From contig NC_087064.1 of the NCBI RefSeq assembly GCF_963678635.1, forward strand, positions 22,802,509 through 22,866,508: a stretch of 64,000 nt of DNA, read 5' to 3'. The notes beneath the pieces were generated by a model. It was not told the DNA's origin, did no database searches, and was given only the letters and a program-made list of their open reading frames with translations. Both the position numbers and the translations under genes were made by a program. The stretch comes from Symsagittifera roscoffensis. Taxonomy: Eukaryota; Xenacoelomorpha; Acoela; Convolutidae. Positions 44,334-52,188 of the stretch are shown piece after piece; position 1 is the stretch's first letter; each line of letters begins with the position of its first letter.

Positions 44334-45458
44334 TCAACTCATTAGAGTGTTTTTAGCTATTTTTCTATCGGAACGCACGTAAACTGTTGATGCACGCTCT
44401 CCCATGAAAAGTAACTCTACATTTTCCCCCAGCGGTGCATCAAACTTCAGTTCTACTGAAATGGTGCAATTGGTCAATTCAGGATGAATAAAGTCATGTG
44501 AAGCCTCCTGAGTAGATGTGAGATCAAATGCCATAATATAATGATTGTGATAATTAGCCAAACTGATTCCATGACTATTGTTGAAAACAAAGTCTAGAGC
44601 TTCCAATGTGTTATAGTATATTCTTTTGTTATCAGTCGTTGACACAGGAGTTCCTGCAATGGGCAGACCGTTTCGGTAAACAATGATTTCATTCAGCTGA
44701 AATTTTTGATAATGAAACGGGTTTGTTCGGTTAGTTCCCAGGTATGCTGTAATCGAGCTCATTGCTAAAATCATTCGACGAACTGGCTCTTTGGCAAAAA
44801 CGTCTTCTTGTCGCCAGCTTTGCACACCAGTTGTGGCCAAAAAAGTTCTCGGTAAAACTTCAATATAATTGTATATTGCGGGTGTTTTCAACAGAGTTTT
44901 TTCTATCGACGATAGCACAAAATCGGTTACTGTCATTTTGCGCACATATAGGTTAGCCTCTGTGATTTCAACACGGTAATGTTTATCTCTATGCTCAGAC
45001 ATGATAACAAAGTCATTAGGAGATCGTCTCAGAGAAAGTCTTATTGTAACACCGCTGATAAGATGTTTGTCACATGATAAAAAATCACAAGCTATTTTAC
45101 CAAATAAACGGAATTCGGTTGATGCAGCTACGATTCGTTTACGTTCAGCGACATCTTCAGCTCGCCCATTAGCACCATCAATACCTGATGGATTATCTTC
45201 ATAATAATAACCTTGACAAACAAGCCATGTTTTCTTTGCATAATTACCATGTGAAAATTCGGTCTCAATGAAACTCTTATGGGCAAAATTGGCATTGGTT
45301 GTTGAAATTTTTTCTCCATTCAAGGACATTGTGCATTCGGAAAATAAAGATGAAAGTGGATTGTTAACCAAATATGGGGTGTCTCGTTGTGCTGCCTCTG
45401 TAGCATGAGTTCGCAGTACATTACCATTATTTTGAACAACGCGTGCTACAATCTCCAA
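44334..45458 (-). CDS. mcp: Polinton major capsid protein (double jelly-roll), N-terminus lost in gap
   Basis: 374 codons are open to the edge of the N gap without a stop, so the frame continues into missing sequence. The internal ATG at the gap edge is probably not the start. The region matches the Polinton MCP pattern: an F-x-Y-x-x-F-x-L-N-E-I-x-V-Y-R-N-G-L-P segment, an N-T-L-E-A-L loop, a Y-x-x-A-F-D-L-T strand and, near the end, L-K-F-x-x-P-L-x-E-N-V-E-L-L-F. MCPs of this class form the pseudo-hexameric capsomers of PRD1/adenovirus-lineage capsids. The usual length is well above 374, so I infer roughly one third is missing. It is followed by the protease on the same strand. Confidence 0.87.
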   Translation of the reverse strand: MEIVARVVQNNGNVLRTHATEAAQRDTPYLVNNPLSSLFSECTMSLNGEKISTTNANFAHKSFIETEFSHGNYAKKTWLVCQGYYYEDNPSGIDGANGRAEDVAERKRIVAASTEFRLFGKIACDFLSCDKHLISGVTIRLSLRRSPNDFVIMSEHRDKHYRVEITEANLYVRKMTVTDFVLSSIEKTLLKTPAIYNYIEVLPRTFLATTGVQSWRQEDVFAKEPVRRMILAMSSITAYLGTNRTNPFHYQKFQLNEIIVYRNGLPIAGTPVSTTDNKRIYYNTLEALDFVFNNSHGISLANYHNHYIMAFDLTSTQEASHDFIHPELTNCTISVELKFDAPLGENVELLFMGERASTVYVRSDRKIAKNTLMS

Positions 45459-45658
45459 NNNNNNNNNNNNNNNNNNNNNNNNNNNNNNNNNNNNNNNNNN
45501 NNNNNNNNNNNNNNNNNNNNNNNNNNNNNNNNNNNNNNNNNNNNNNNNNNNNNNNNNNNNNNNNNNNNNNNNNNNNNNNNNNNNNNNNNNNNNNNNNNNN
45601 NNNNNNNNNNNNNNNNNNNNNNNNNNNNNNNNNNNNNNNNNNNNNNNNNNNNNNNNNN
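45459..45658. other. Assembly gap of 200 Ns
   Basis: Exactly 200 unknown bases, the form of an arbitrary-size scaffold gap. It interrupts the capsid gene, and the sequence on its right belongs to a segment repeated outside the element. Confidence 0.99.
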
Positions 45659-48405
45659 AGATCGTTCAGATGCACAAACCTCGAATAATTTTGACGTTAT
45701 TAGACTTCCTGCATGTGTACAAAAATTTACCACTGCAATAATAATGATCCATTGCCAATACATGTACTTTAACTAAAAAAGAATAGGGCTATTTGCGCAT
45801 CCGCAAATTGCTGAAACAAAAAAAATTTAAAGAACTCGCTGGAAACTAAAAGCAGCATCAAAACTCAGTCTCCAAATCTATCTCCATTTGAAGATGTAGT
45901 TGCATTTTGCCAAAGAAAAACATGGCCAACACAGTTGGAAAAGAGTCAATGAACGCTAGTTAACGTATAAAATACTGACTTGTCTTTTGAAAAATCTCAG
46001 CTTTCAAATTTTCAAGAAAAACTTAGCCAACTGACAGTTGGAAAAGAGTAATAAACGCAAGGAGCAAGGACACTGAAAAAAAAACCAAATTCTGTTCAAA
46101 AATCTTCAACTTTTGGAATTCGAAGACGAAAATAGATGGCATTAAAGCTCATCGAATTTGTAGAACAATCTATGATGGCCACTTTTATGTTAAAATTAAA
46201 CCAATTTGAAAAAGTGGATCAATAAGTAAAACTTTTATTTGGCTGGGAAATCTTATAAATAATTTCCATTTTCGAGCTTAGAAGTAGATAACATTTTTCG
46301 TGACCTTTACAATTTTGATGTTCGATAGTGGAGATTGTGCAGGGAGTGGAGATAGTAGAGATTCCTTTTAACCATGGAAATGCACTGAACTTAAAAAGAA
46401 ATCACAAGTCAAACCACGAAAAATCAAAAATGACCGTGAACAAATTTTAAGACTTTTTCCTGGAAAAACAATAATAATCAGCAAAAACCTATATAAGATC
46501 ACTCACTACGTTCATTACTCTTAAGAAGAGATGGTCCTAAAGCTTAAAAGTAAGTTTAAGCCTGAACAATTTTCAAGACTTTTCATGGAAAAAAAAACAA
46601 TCGCGACCCATTTAAGAGTCTGAACTACGTCCATCGACTCTAAATGATACATAAGCCTTCGCACAGAGGTGAAGCATAGCTTAACACTACTGGGATTTGA
46701 AAACGAGTGAATATAATAACAGCAGTATATACACCAGCCGAAGTATCAACCAGCCGTGATACGTATTTGTTATGTAACGATAATTATGAACAGTTACCAA
46801 AATATGCAAATTTCATTAATATGATGTAATACTTCGGCTGGTTTATATACTCTTCTCAAACTCTGTTCATTTTTTGTTGGATTTAAATTTTGACTGGTTC
46901 ATTTACTCCATAAAAACAACGATATCCGTTGTTTTTATCTGCAAGAATCACAGGCAGTTCCGACCACAAAAATGAAAAACCAAAAGAACAACGAAATTAG
47001 ATTAAAAATCAAAAATTCAAGCCGGTTTTTATTCGACATTGAGAAAACTTATTGGCAAACGTTATATGTAGTTTCAATCACGACTACAATGGTTTAGATT
47101 TGATTTAAAACTCAACAAATTCCAATGATTTTTTAAGGTACATGATTTAGCGTGAACTGTTTTAAAATTAAAAACATACTCGAAGTCAATGTTTCCTCTC
47201 ACTTTCAGTGATCGGAACAAACTAAGCATATATCAAAACCACAATCACATATTTCGGAAAACTGAACCGAAAATCAAAATCTAAGATGAACAGCATTTCA
47301 TTGTAATGGAATCTAAGGTAAATTATTTCACGAATTCAATAAAGTCAAGAATCACAATTTAAAGCTGAATAACTTGAAAAAAAATTCTTGACTTTCATAA
47401 TTTTTACAAGAATTTGTTGGAACAAAAAACCATTGATCAAAGTATTCAGCATAAGTCATGATTACGGATAATTTGAATTTTTAAAAAAATAGTTAAAAAC
47501 ACTTAGCAAAAAACTATGGAACTCGATTGGTAGACGCAGTATTGCTGGCACAAACACAATAATCCGAAAGATTCACTCAAACTGCAGGTCTTTGGCTTCC
47601 CAAGCATCGACGCGTCATCTAGACCAAATGAAAACAATCAACACAGACGAAGCTGCGACTTCGCCCACACGAGCGCGAAAGCGGCAAAGATTGGGGTGCA
47701 CAAAAGCTTAAAAAATCACTAAAACTCAATTTTGCAAGTAACAACATGCCAAGATAACAACTAAAGCCAACTACACTAACTTTGCAACTAATAAATTACA
47801 AACTATTACATCAAATTGCGTATAAATTATGCATTTCAAAATTGGAAAATTTTTGAAAAGGGGTTTTAATTATTATACTGTAATTTGAAACAATTATCTT
47901 TTTCCGGTTTAATAGATGAACTAAAAAAGCATCAACTGCGCTGACTTGTTACTAATAAAATGTCAAGGCACATGTTATCATACTGCTAATGCAGCCTACT
48001 GATTCAAAAGAGCAGACACAAGTAGCACTTTTATTTGTGATTTGGGTTGGTTAAAAACTACATCGTACCATCACGCTACGATACGTTCGGGTAATCAACG
48101 AAGTATAAGTTAATTTAAATCGAGTTAATGTGCGAACAAGGCAAAAAAGTCTTGTACCCGATTGCAATACCCCATGTTTAGCCCAGGGGTTATAATAGAC
48201 TAAAACGAAAAACTGAGTCCTTTTGTGGCTTCTGAAGGTTTCAGAAAAACAACCCAAGAAGTTTCTCAGTTCACTGCCACCCAGCTTAGCTCCAATTTTT
48301 TCCCTCATGTCTGATCTGTTCAAAAAATTCGATTTTATTCTAAATTTATCTAAAAACTGAAAATAATGCACATTTGTATACATTTAATTTAACTTTATAC
48401 TGTTG
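45659..48405. repeat. 2.75-kb segment duplicated at 52189-54934 (copy inside Polinton)
   Basis: From the first base after the gap to about 48405 the sequence is about 99% identical to 52189-54934, differing by scattered substitutions and short indels. It contains no Polinton gene. It holds a MITE (46733-46842), a diverged dispersed repeat (47030-47225) and a hairpin-terminus module (about 47646). The right junction falls inside a small Polinton ORF. The left junction is hidden by the gap. Haplotype-level divergence and composite content suggest an assembly join or a segmental copy rather than a transposon. Confidence 0.9.
46733..46842. mobile_element. 110-bp MITE inside the duplicated segment
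   Basis: The termini ACCAGCCGAAGTAT and ATACTTCGGCTGGT are perfect 14-bp inverted repeats. The flanks share TATATAC. A matching copy is at about 53269-53380, and a lone terminus (ACCAGCCGAAGTA) lies near 21889. A second internal CCAGCCG follows the left end. Confidence 0.65.
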
Positions 48406-48605
48406 AACCTCCTCAAAGTGCACAACTCTTCTTCAGAAAGTGTAACTTGTTCTTTTAGTTGAACTACTTGGCCTCTACAATCAATGCGTTCAATCCTGGT
48501 CAATGAAATCTTTATGTTACTTTCTGGTGTCATCCAAGCACAAAGAACTGAATTTGGAGATATGTATGTCTCCACTTTCACCTGACGCTCGTTGTTGACA
48601 CTCAT
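48384..48605 (-). CDS. Small Polinton ORF, 3' end replaced at the duplication junction
   Basis: 73 codons from ATG 48603-48605. It overlaps the upstream gene by 89 bases in another frame. The segment ending Q-V-T-L-S-E-E-E-L-C-T-L resembles the end of the PC4-like domain in the gene at 42652. The last seven or so residues and the stop come from the duplicated segment (junction near 48405), so the native C-terminus is lost or was never longer than this domain. The family is not securely identified. Confidence 0.5.
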   Translation of the reverse strand: MSVNNERQVKVETYISPNSVLCAWMTPESNIKISLTRIERIDCRGQVVQLKEQVTLSEEELCTLRRFNSIKLN

Positions 48606-49089
48606 TTTTCAACCAATCAAAGAACGCTTTCGACTTTTTTAATGCACAATGATTTTTAGAGTTATGGTGCGGTAGGTGTTTGTTACAATGCACAAAATTC
48701 TTGAAATATAATTGTTCGACTCGTGGACAGCCCAAATCGTCAAGATTCACGACTTTGCGGTCTAAGTATTTGGATAAAAAATCAGCTTTTTCTTTTCCTT
48801 TGGCGTAGAATACAGCATTGGGGTTTCTTAAGACAAAACTTTGAATGATTTGGTTCAAATTCAGGTATAAATAATCACCGCTATCCCAATGAAGTCCGTG
48901 CAAATAATTTGTCAGCCAGTTGTAGGCTTTTTGTTCAGATTTTGGAAGGGAATTGAAATTAACTGGAGGTAGAAAAATTAGGGAATCACTGTAGTCGGAA
49001 GTTGTTATAGCTAATTCTTTTACTATAAATAAGTTTTTCTGGTGTCGAAATCCCTCAAAATCCAACACAACTGATTTTTCCTTCAGCAT
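48517..49089 (-). CDS. Polinton accessory protein, possible RNase H-fold / exonuclease-like
   Basis: 190 codons from ATG 49087-49089. The frame is open 16 codons further upstream from a non-ATG codon. It begins with a buried strand followed by acidic residues (V-V-L-D-F-E-G-F), as in the first motif of DEDD exonucleases. A central N-A-V-F-Y-A-K-G-K-E strand follows. The C-terminal part is rich in Cys and His (L-G-C-P-R-V-E-Q, V-H-C-N-K-H, H-H-N-S-K-N-H-C-A-L) and could bind zinc. I recall this layout from uncharacterised invertebrate proteins linked to mobile elements but cannot name a family. Its start overlaps the stop of the upstream gene (ATGCTGA), and its 3' end overlaps the next small ORF, which is compact, virus-like packing. 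Confidence 0.62.
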   Translation of the reverse strand: MLKEKSVVLDFEGFRHQKNLFIVKELAITTSDYSDSLIFLPPVNFNSLPKSEQKAYNWLTNYLHGLHWDSGDYLYLNLNQIIQSFVLRNPNAVFYAKGKEKADFLSKYLDRKVVNLDDLGCPRVEQLYFKNFVHCNKHLPHHNSKNHCALKKSKAFFDWLKNECQQRASGESGDIHISKFSSLCLDDTRK

Positions 49090-49520
49090 TCTAATAAATG
49101 GTAAAGTTTCGGTTTCTTCAGTTTGATATACAAACAAAACGTAATTCCACTCAAGTGACCAATCAAACTACTGTTGCATTTCCATGGTAAAACATAGCAG
49201 TATGTGGGACCAGTGTTATAAACTTCGCGGACAAAACCGGCGGCATCGTGTAAAATAGCATGCATTCGTAAAATTTTCGAATCATTTAAATATTTATCCA
49301 AAGAAGAATTGTCTATACCGATCAGACCCCCATAGGGTCTCAACTTGATAGCAACATCGTAATTTATATCATTAGTAGTTGAGAAGAAGAACAGTGAACA
49401 TGCAGTTAAGAAATAATTTCGACGGTTGGTGTTTTCCGGATAGGTTTTTTTCAAAGTAATAAAAATTTCATGAATAATTTCCAAGTCTTTTGAAGTAACT
49501 CTACGTTTTTCCAATTTCAT
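49083..49520 (-). CDS. Polinton accessory protein of unknown function
   Basis: 145 codons from the first ATG at 49518-49520. The open frame extends to 49601 without an ATG, so a longer or spliced N-terminus is possible. The C-terminal half contains a distinctive string: L-R-M-H-A-I-L-H-D-A-A-G-F-V-R-E-V-Y, then G-P-T-Y-C-Y-V-L-P and L-I-G-H-L-S-G-I. The regularly placed His, Asp, Tyr and Cys residues suggest a small folded domain, perhaps metal-dependent, but no family is identified. It forms a leftward cluster with the overlapping exonuclease-like gene. It lies back to back with the plus-strand ORF at 49646, from which it is separated by a short gap that probably carries their promoters. Confidence 0.6.
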   Translation of the reverse strand: MKLEKRRVTSKDLEIIHEIFITLKKTYPENTNRRNYFLTACSLFFFSTTNDINYDVAIKLRPYGGLIGIDNSSLDKYLNDSKILRMHAILHDAAGFVREVYNTGPTYCYVLPWKCNSSLIGHLSGITFCLYIKLKKPKLYHLLEC

Positions 49521-49645
49521 TTTTTTTTCCAGCACTTCTCCGACCTGCTGAATTTCAAGCCAGTGGAAATGAAAGTAACCTTCTAGATACCACTTACTCA
49601 CTCCTATTTCTAACTAATGATTTCAACCTATTTTCATGTGTTTAG

Positions 49646-49996
49646 ATGGATATTCCCCTTGGTGGTCTCCACGAGTCACCCATTGATTTGCCTTATGTGG
49701 GACCTGGAACTCACGAAGGCAAAAATATCTTTGGTGTGACCGTAGAGTTTACCCCGGCCACCACTGCAGCGAATTTTAAGCTGCATTACATTGAGGTTGC
49801 ATTTGAGAAAAAGGAGGGCATATTTGAATATGTGTGTGTTGATGTGGGGAGCATGGAAAATTTCTGGCTGTGCGAGTCTCTGGGTGCGGGATTCGAGAGT
49901 ACTGAGTGGCGCTTCAAATTTCAAATGGAGCGTCTAGTCAGTATTCTTCATGTCCCTTGGTCGGATCCCGAAGACGACATGCGGATGTGGCCGTAA
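49646..49996 (+). CDS. Small plus-strand Polinton ORF of unknown function
   Basis: 116 codons from ATG 49646 to TAA before the right terminal repeat. The N-terminus is Gly/Pro-rich. The centre alternates hydrophobic strands (F-G-V-T-V-E-F, F-K-L-H-Y-I-E-V-A-F, Y-V-C-V-D-V) with short loops, and the end is acidic (W-S-D-P-E-D-D). GC content is higher than its surroundings. No signal peptide or membrane segment. Not recognised. Its position next to the terminus, divergent from the 49083-49520 gene, is where other Polintons may carry small regulatory genes. Confidence 0.55.
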   Translation: MDIPLGGLHESPIDLPYVGPGTHEGKNIFGVTVEFTPATTAANFKLHYIEVAFEKKEGIFEYVCVDVGSMENFWLCESLGAGFESTEWRFKFQMERLVSILHVPWSDPEDDMRMWP

Positions 49997-50177
49997 ACCC
50001 TTCCTCTGCTCTCCTATCCGTACTCCTGTCAACATTCCGTTTTTGTTTTATTTTTTTCTTTTTTTTATATGTTACTTTATCTATTATTTATCAAGTCCTC
50101 TTTACCTTCTTACCCTCTTATTATTTGTCACGTCCTTCCTCCTTCTCAAGCAGGTCAGTTTTTTAATGGGGTCTCAA

Positions 50178-50423
50178 ACTTATTTAGTTGAACAGTGGGA
50201 AAGTTTGGAAGAGATTAAATTTAACCACCGCGCGAAAATAAATACCAAAGTATTTTGTCTGCCGGGTGTCCTAAGAGAGGGGTCTTTTTATTTCGGGCAG
50301 GGTACTTTGGGGTCTTTAAAAAAGATGGGTCCTTTTGGACCCTACTTTTGGTAGGACCCCAAATACCCCTACCGTCGAAAAGACCCCCCCCCCTAAGGAC
50401 ACACGGCGGATTACAATACTACT
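50178..50423. repeat. Right terminal inverted repeat of the Polinton
   Basis: Reverse complement of 34217-34456 with a few differences. It ends GGATTACAATACTACT, directly followed by ATCACG. Confidence 0.93.
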
Positions 50424-50429
50424 ATCACG
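50424..50429. repeat. Right target-site duplication (ATCACG)
   Basis: Identical to 34211-34216. Together with the terminal repeats it fixes the insertion to the base. Confidence 0.92.
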
Positions 50430-50626
50430 GTTGACTGTCTTCTAATTATTTTAGTTTTTGAGAAAAACGCATACCTGGTCAATACCTCCTACTCACTTTA
50501 TGATCGCAAGTTTGGGCTTATTTCAACTTATCGATTCTCGTATATCAATTATTTTTTGACATCAAGTATATCCATTTTTAAAAAGCTTTATATAAAAAGA
50601 ATACACTTATTATTAATCAAACACAT

Positions 50627-50795
50627 GGGCAAAGCTGCGCTTCGCAAACACTTGCGAGAACACGACCAAAAACCATCTCTATCTAGTGAAATATGAAAAA
50701 AAAAAAAGTAAACCTCGAATTAGCAAAAACTCGGCTACGTGTCGGATTCGAATCTGCGACCTAGCAAATTTGGGTCTCACGCAGTTAACACTCCT
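50627..50795 (-). repeat. tRNA-derived SINE, family 1, copy B
   Basis: It has a clear B box (GATTCGAATCCGACAC on the minus strand, near 50745-50760), a damaged A box near 50785, an internal homopolymer and the terminal stem-loop (GCGAAGCGCAGCTTTGCC) near 50631-50648. Confidence 0.7.
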
Positions 50796-51000
50796 CTAAG
50801 AATACTTAAAATCCCCCAAAGACTAGCTACCAATAAAGCAGCTACATATGCTGATAAATTGCCATTTCGATACAGCAAAATAGCACCAAATACAAAGACA
50901 GTTTGCATGTAATAAATTGGAAAGCATAAAGCCAAACAATGAATAAATTATGCGTTTCAAAAAAATTGCGAGATACATTGAGTTGGAAAATTTACACATA

Positions 51001-51184
51001 GGCGAAGATGAGCTTCGCCAACACTTGCGAGAACAAGACCAAAAAGAAGCTCTATCAAGTGACATCAAAAAAAGTAGAAATAAGCCTCGAGCTTGCAAAG
51101 ACTCGAGGCTTAGCAAAAACTCGAATTAGCAAAAATCTGCGACCTAGCAAATTTGAGTCTCATACACTAACCATTCAGCCACGG
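51001..51184 (-). repeat. tRNA-derived SINE, family 1, copy C
   Basis: The head TGGCTGAATGGTTAGTGTAT lies near 51184 on the minus strand. The B-box part is shortened, and the body has a local duplication (ACTCGAGGCTTAGCAAAAAC next to ACTCGAATTAGCAAAAA). The terminal stem-loop GGCGAAGCTCATCTTCGCC is at 51001-51019. Confidence 0.72.
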
Positions 51185-52188
51185 AAGCCTAAAACCCCCA
51201 AAACCTAGCCACCAACAAGGAAGCTACATATGCTAATAAATTGTCAATTCGATGTAGCAAAAGTAGCATCAAATACAAAAAGATACAAGTTTGCATGTAA
51301 AAAATTGCAAATCATAAAACCGCATTGCATAAATTATGCATTTCAAAAACTGCAAGATATATTGATTTAGAAAATTTGTGACATCCAGATTTTATTTTTC
51401 TTATGATACTTGAAACAAATAACTTTCTTCGGTTCACTTGAATTAAAAATACATCAACTGTGTAAACTTATAACTATTAGAATGTCAAAGCACATTTTAT
51501 CAGTAAGCTGTAAAGGTGCAACTAAATATCAAAGGTGCAACAAAATATCTTATTGCCAATTCGATGCAGCAAATTCGACGCAGCAAATATTGTTGCTTTA
51601 AGTCGCAACAATAATTGCGAATTAGTAGCAACAAAATCTGCCACAATATTTGCGACTTTGGTTGGAAAAAAAAGAAAATTCGTACTATAACACATTGCTT
51701 CGCAAGTGTAATGAAATCGAGCTTATTATCATTGCACTGATGTTTGAAATGAATAAGTGTTTTCAGTTCATTTGATGATTTAAAAATGCATCAGCTGTGT
51801 TAACATTTTACTAATCAAATATCAAAGCACATATGATATTATACTGCTTCCGCAGCCTACCGATTCAACTGCACGCTGATTTTTTAAGATTGAAGCATAC
51901 ATGTTATTCACAATTTTTGCTTTACGTGTTCGACAATTACATATATTCGAAAACCATCAGAAGTAATTCGTGCTTAACAAAGAAATTAAATATCAAATTT
52001 TTAGACTTATCGCTCATAAATAATTTCCGAAAATTCACTACGCTTCAATTTTTCACCCACGCTTCACAGCTTTTTGTGTCTCGAATAAAAAAACAAAAGA
52101 ACAGCATCTATAGATTTGCTATTGCGTTAAGAACCAGTGAGTTAAGAAATGCAAGACAACTATAAAAAAGAAATACTAAAGTAATTCA
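51185..52188. other. Non-coding spacer right of the SINEs
   Basis: No gene. It contains two diverged copies of a phrase also found at about 47930 (CATCAACTG...AATGTCAA...GCACAT), near 51455 and 51785, and a short array of GCAGCAAAT/GCAACAA words at 51565-51650. Confidence 0.45.

Larger units (their letters stand above)
34217..50423. mobile_element. Maverick/Polinton element
   Basis: The ends are AGTAGTATTGTAATCC and its reverse complement, heading inverted repeats of about 240 bp and flanked by identical 6-bp duplications. Inside are the family hallmarks: protein-primed DNA polymerase B, an adenovirus-type cysteine protease and a double-jelly-roll major capsid protein, plus accessory ORFs. 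Span 16.2 kb, of which 200 bases are Ns and about 2.75 kb (45659-48405) duplicates sequence outside the element, so the native length is probably nearer 13 kb plus whatever is missing. A retrovirus-like integrase and a packaging ATPase, usual in Polintons, are not seen. PolB has two in-frame stops, so the copy looks non-autonomous as assembled. Confidence 0.95.

Noticed and set aside
45659-48405. Interpretation of the 2.75-kb block as a transposon inserted into the capsid gene
   Set aside because: It is a composite of several unrelated repeats, lacks terminal repeats or a target duplication that can be seen, and one edge is an assembly gap.
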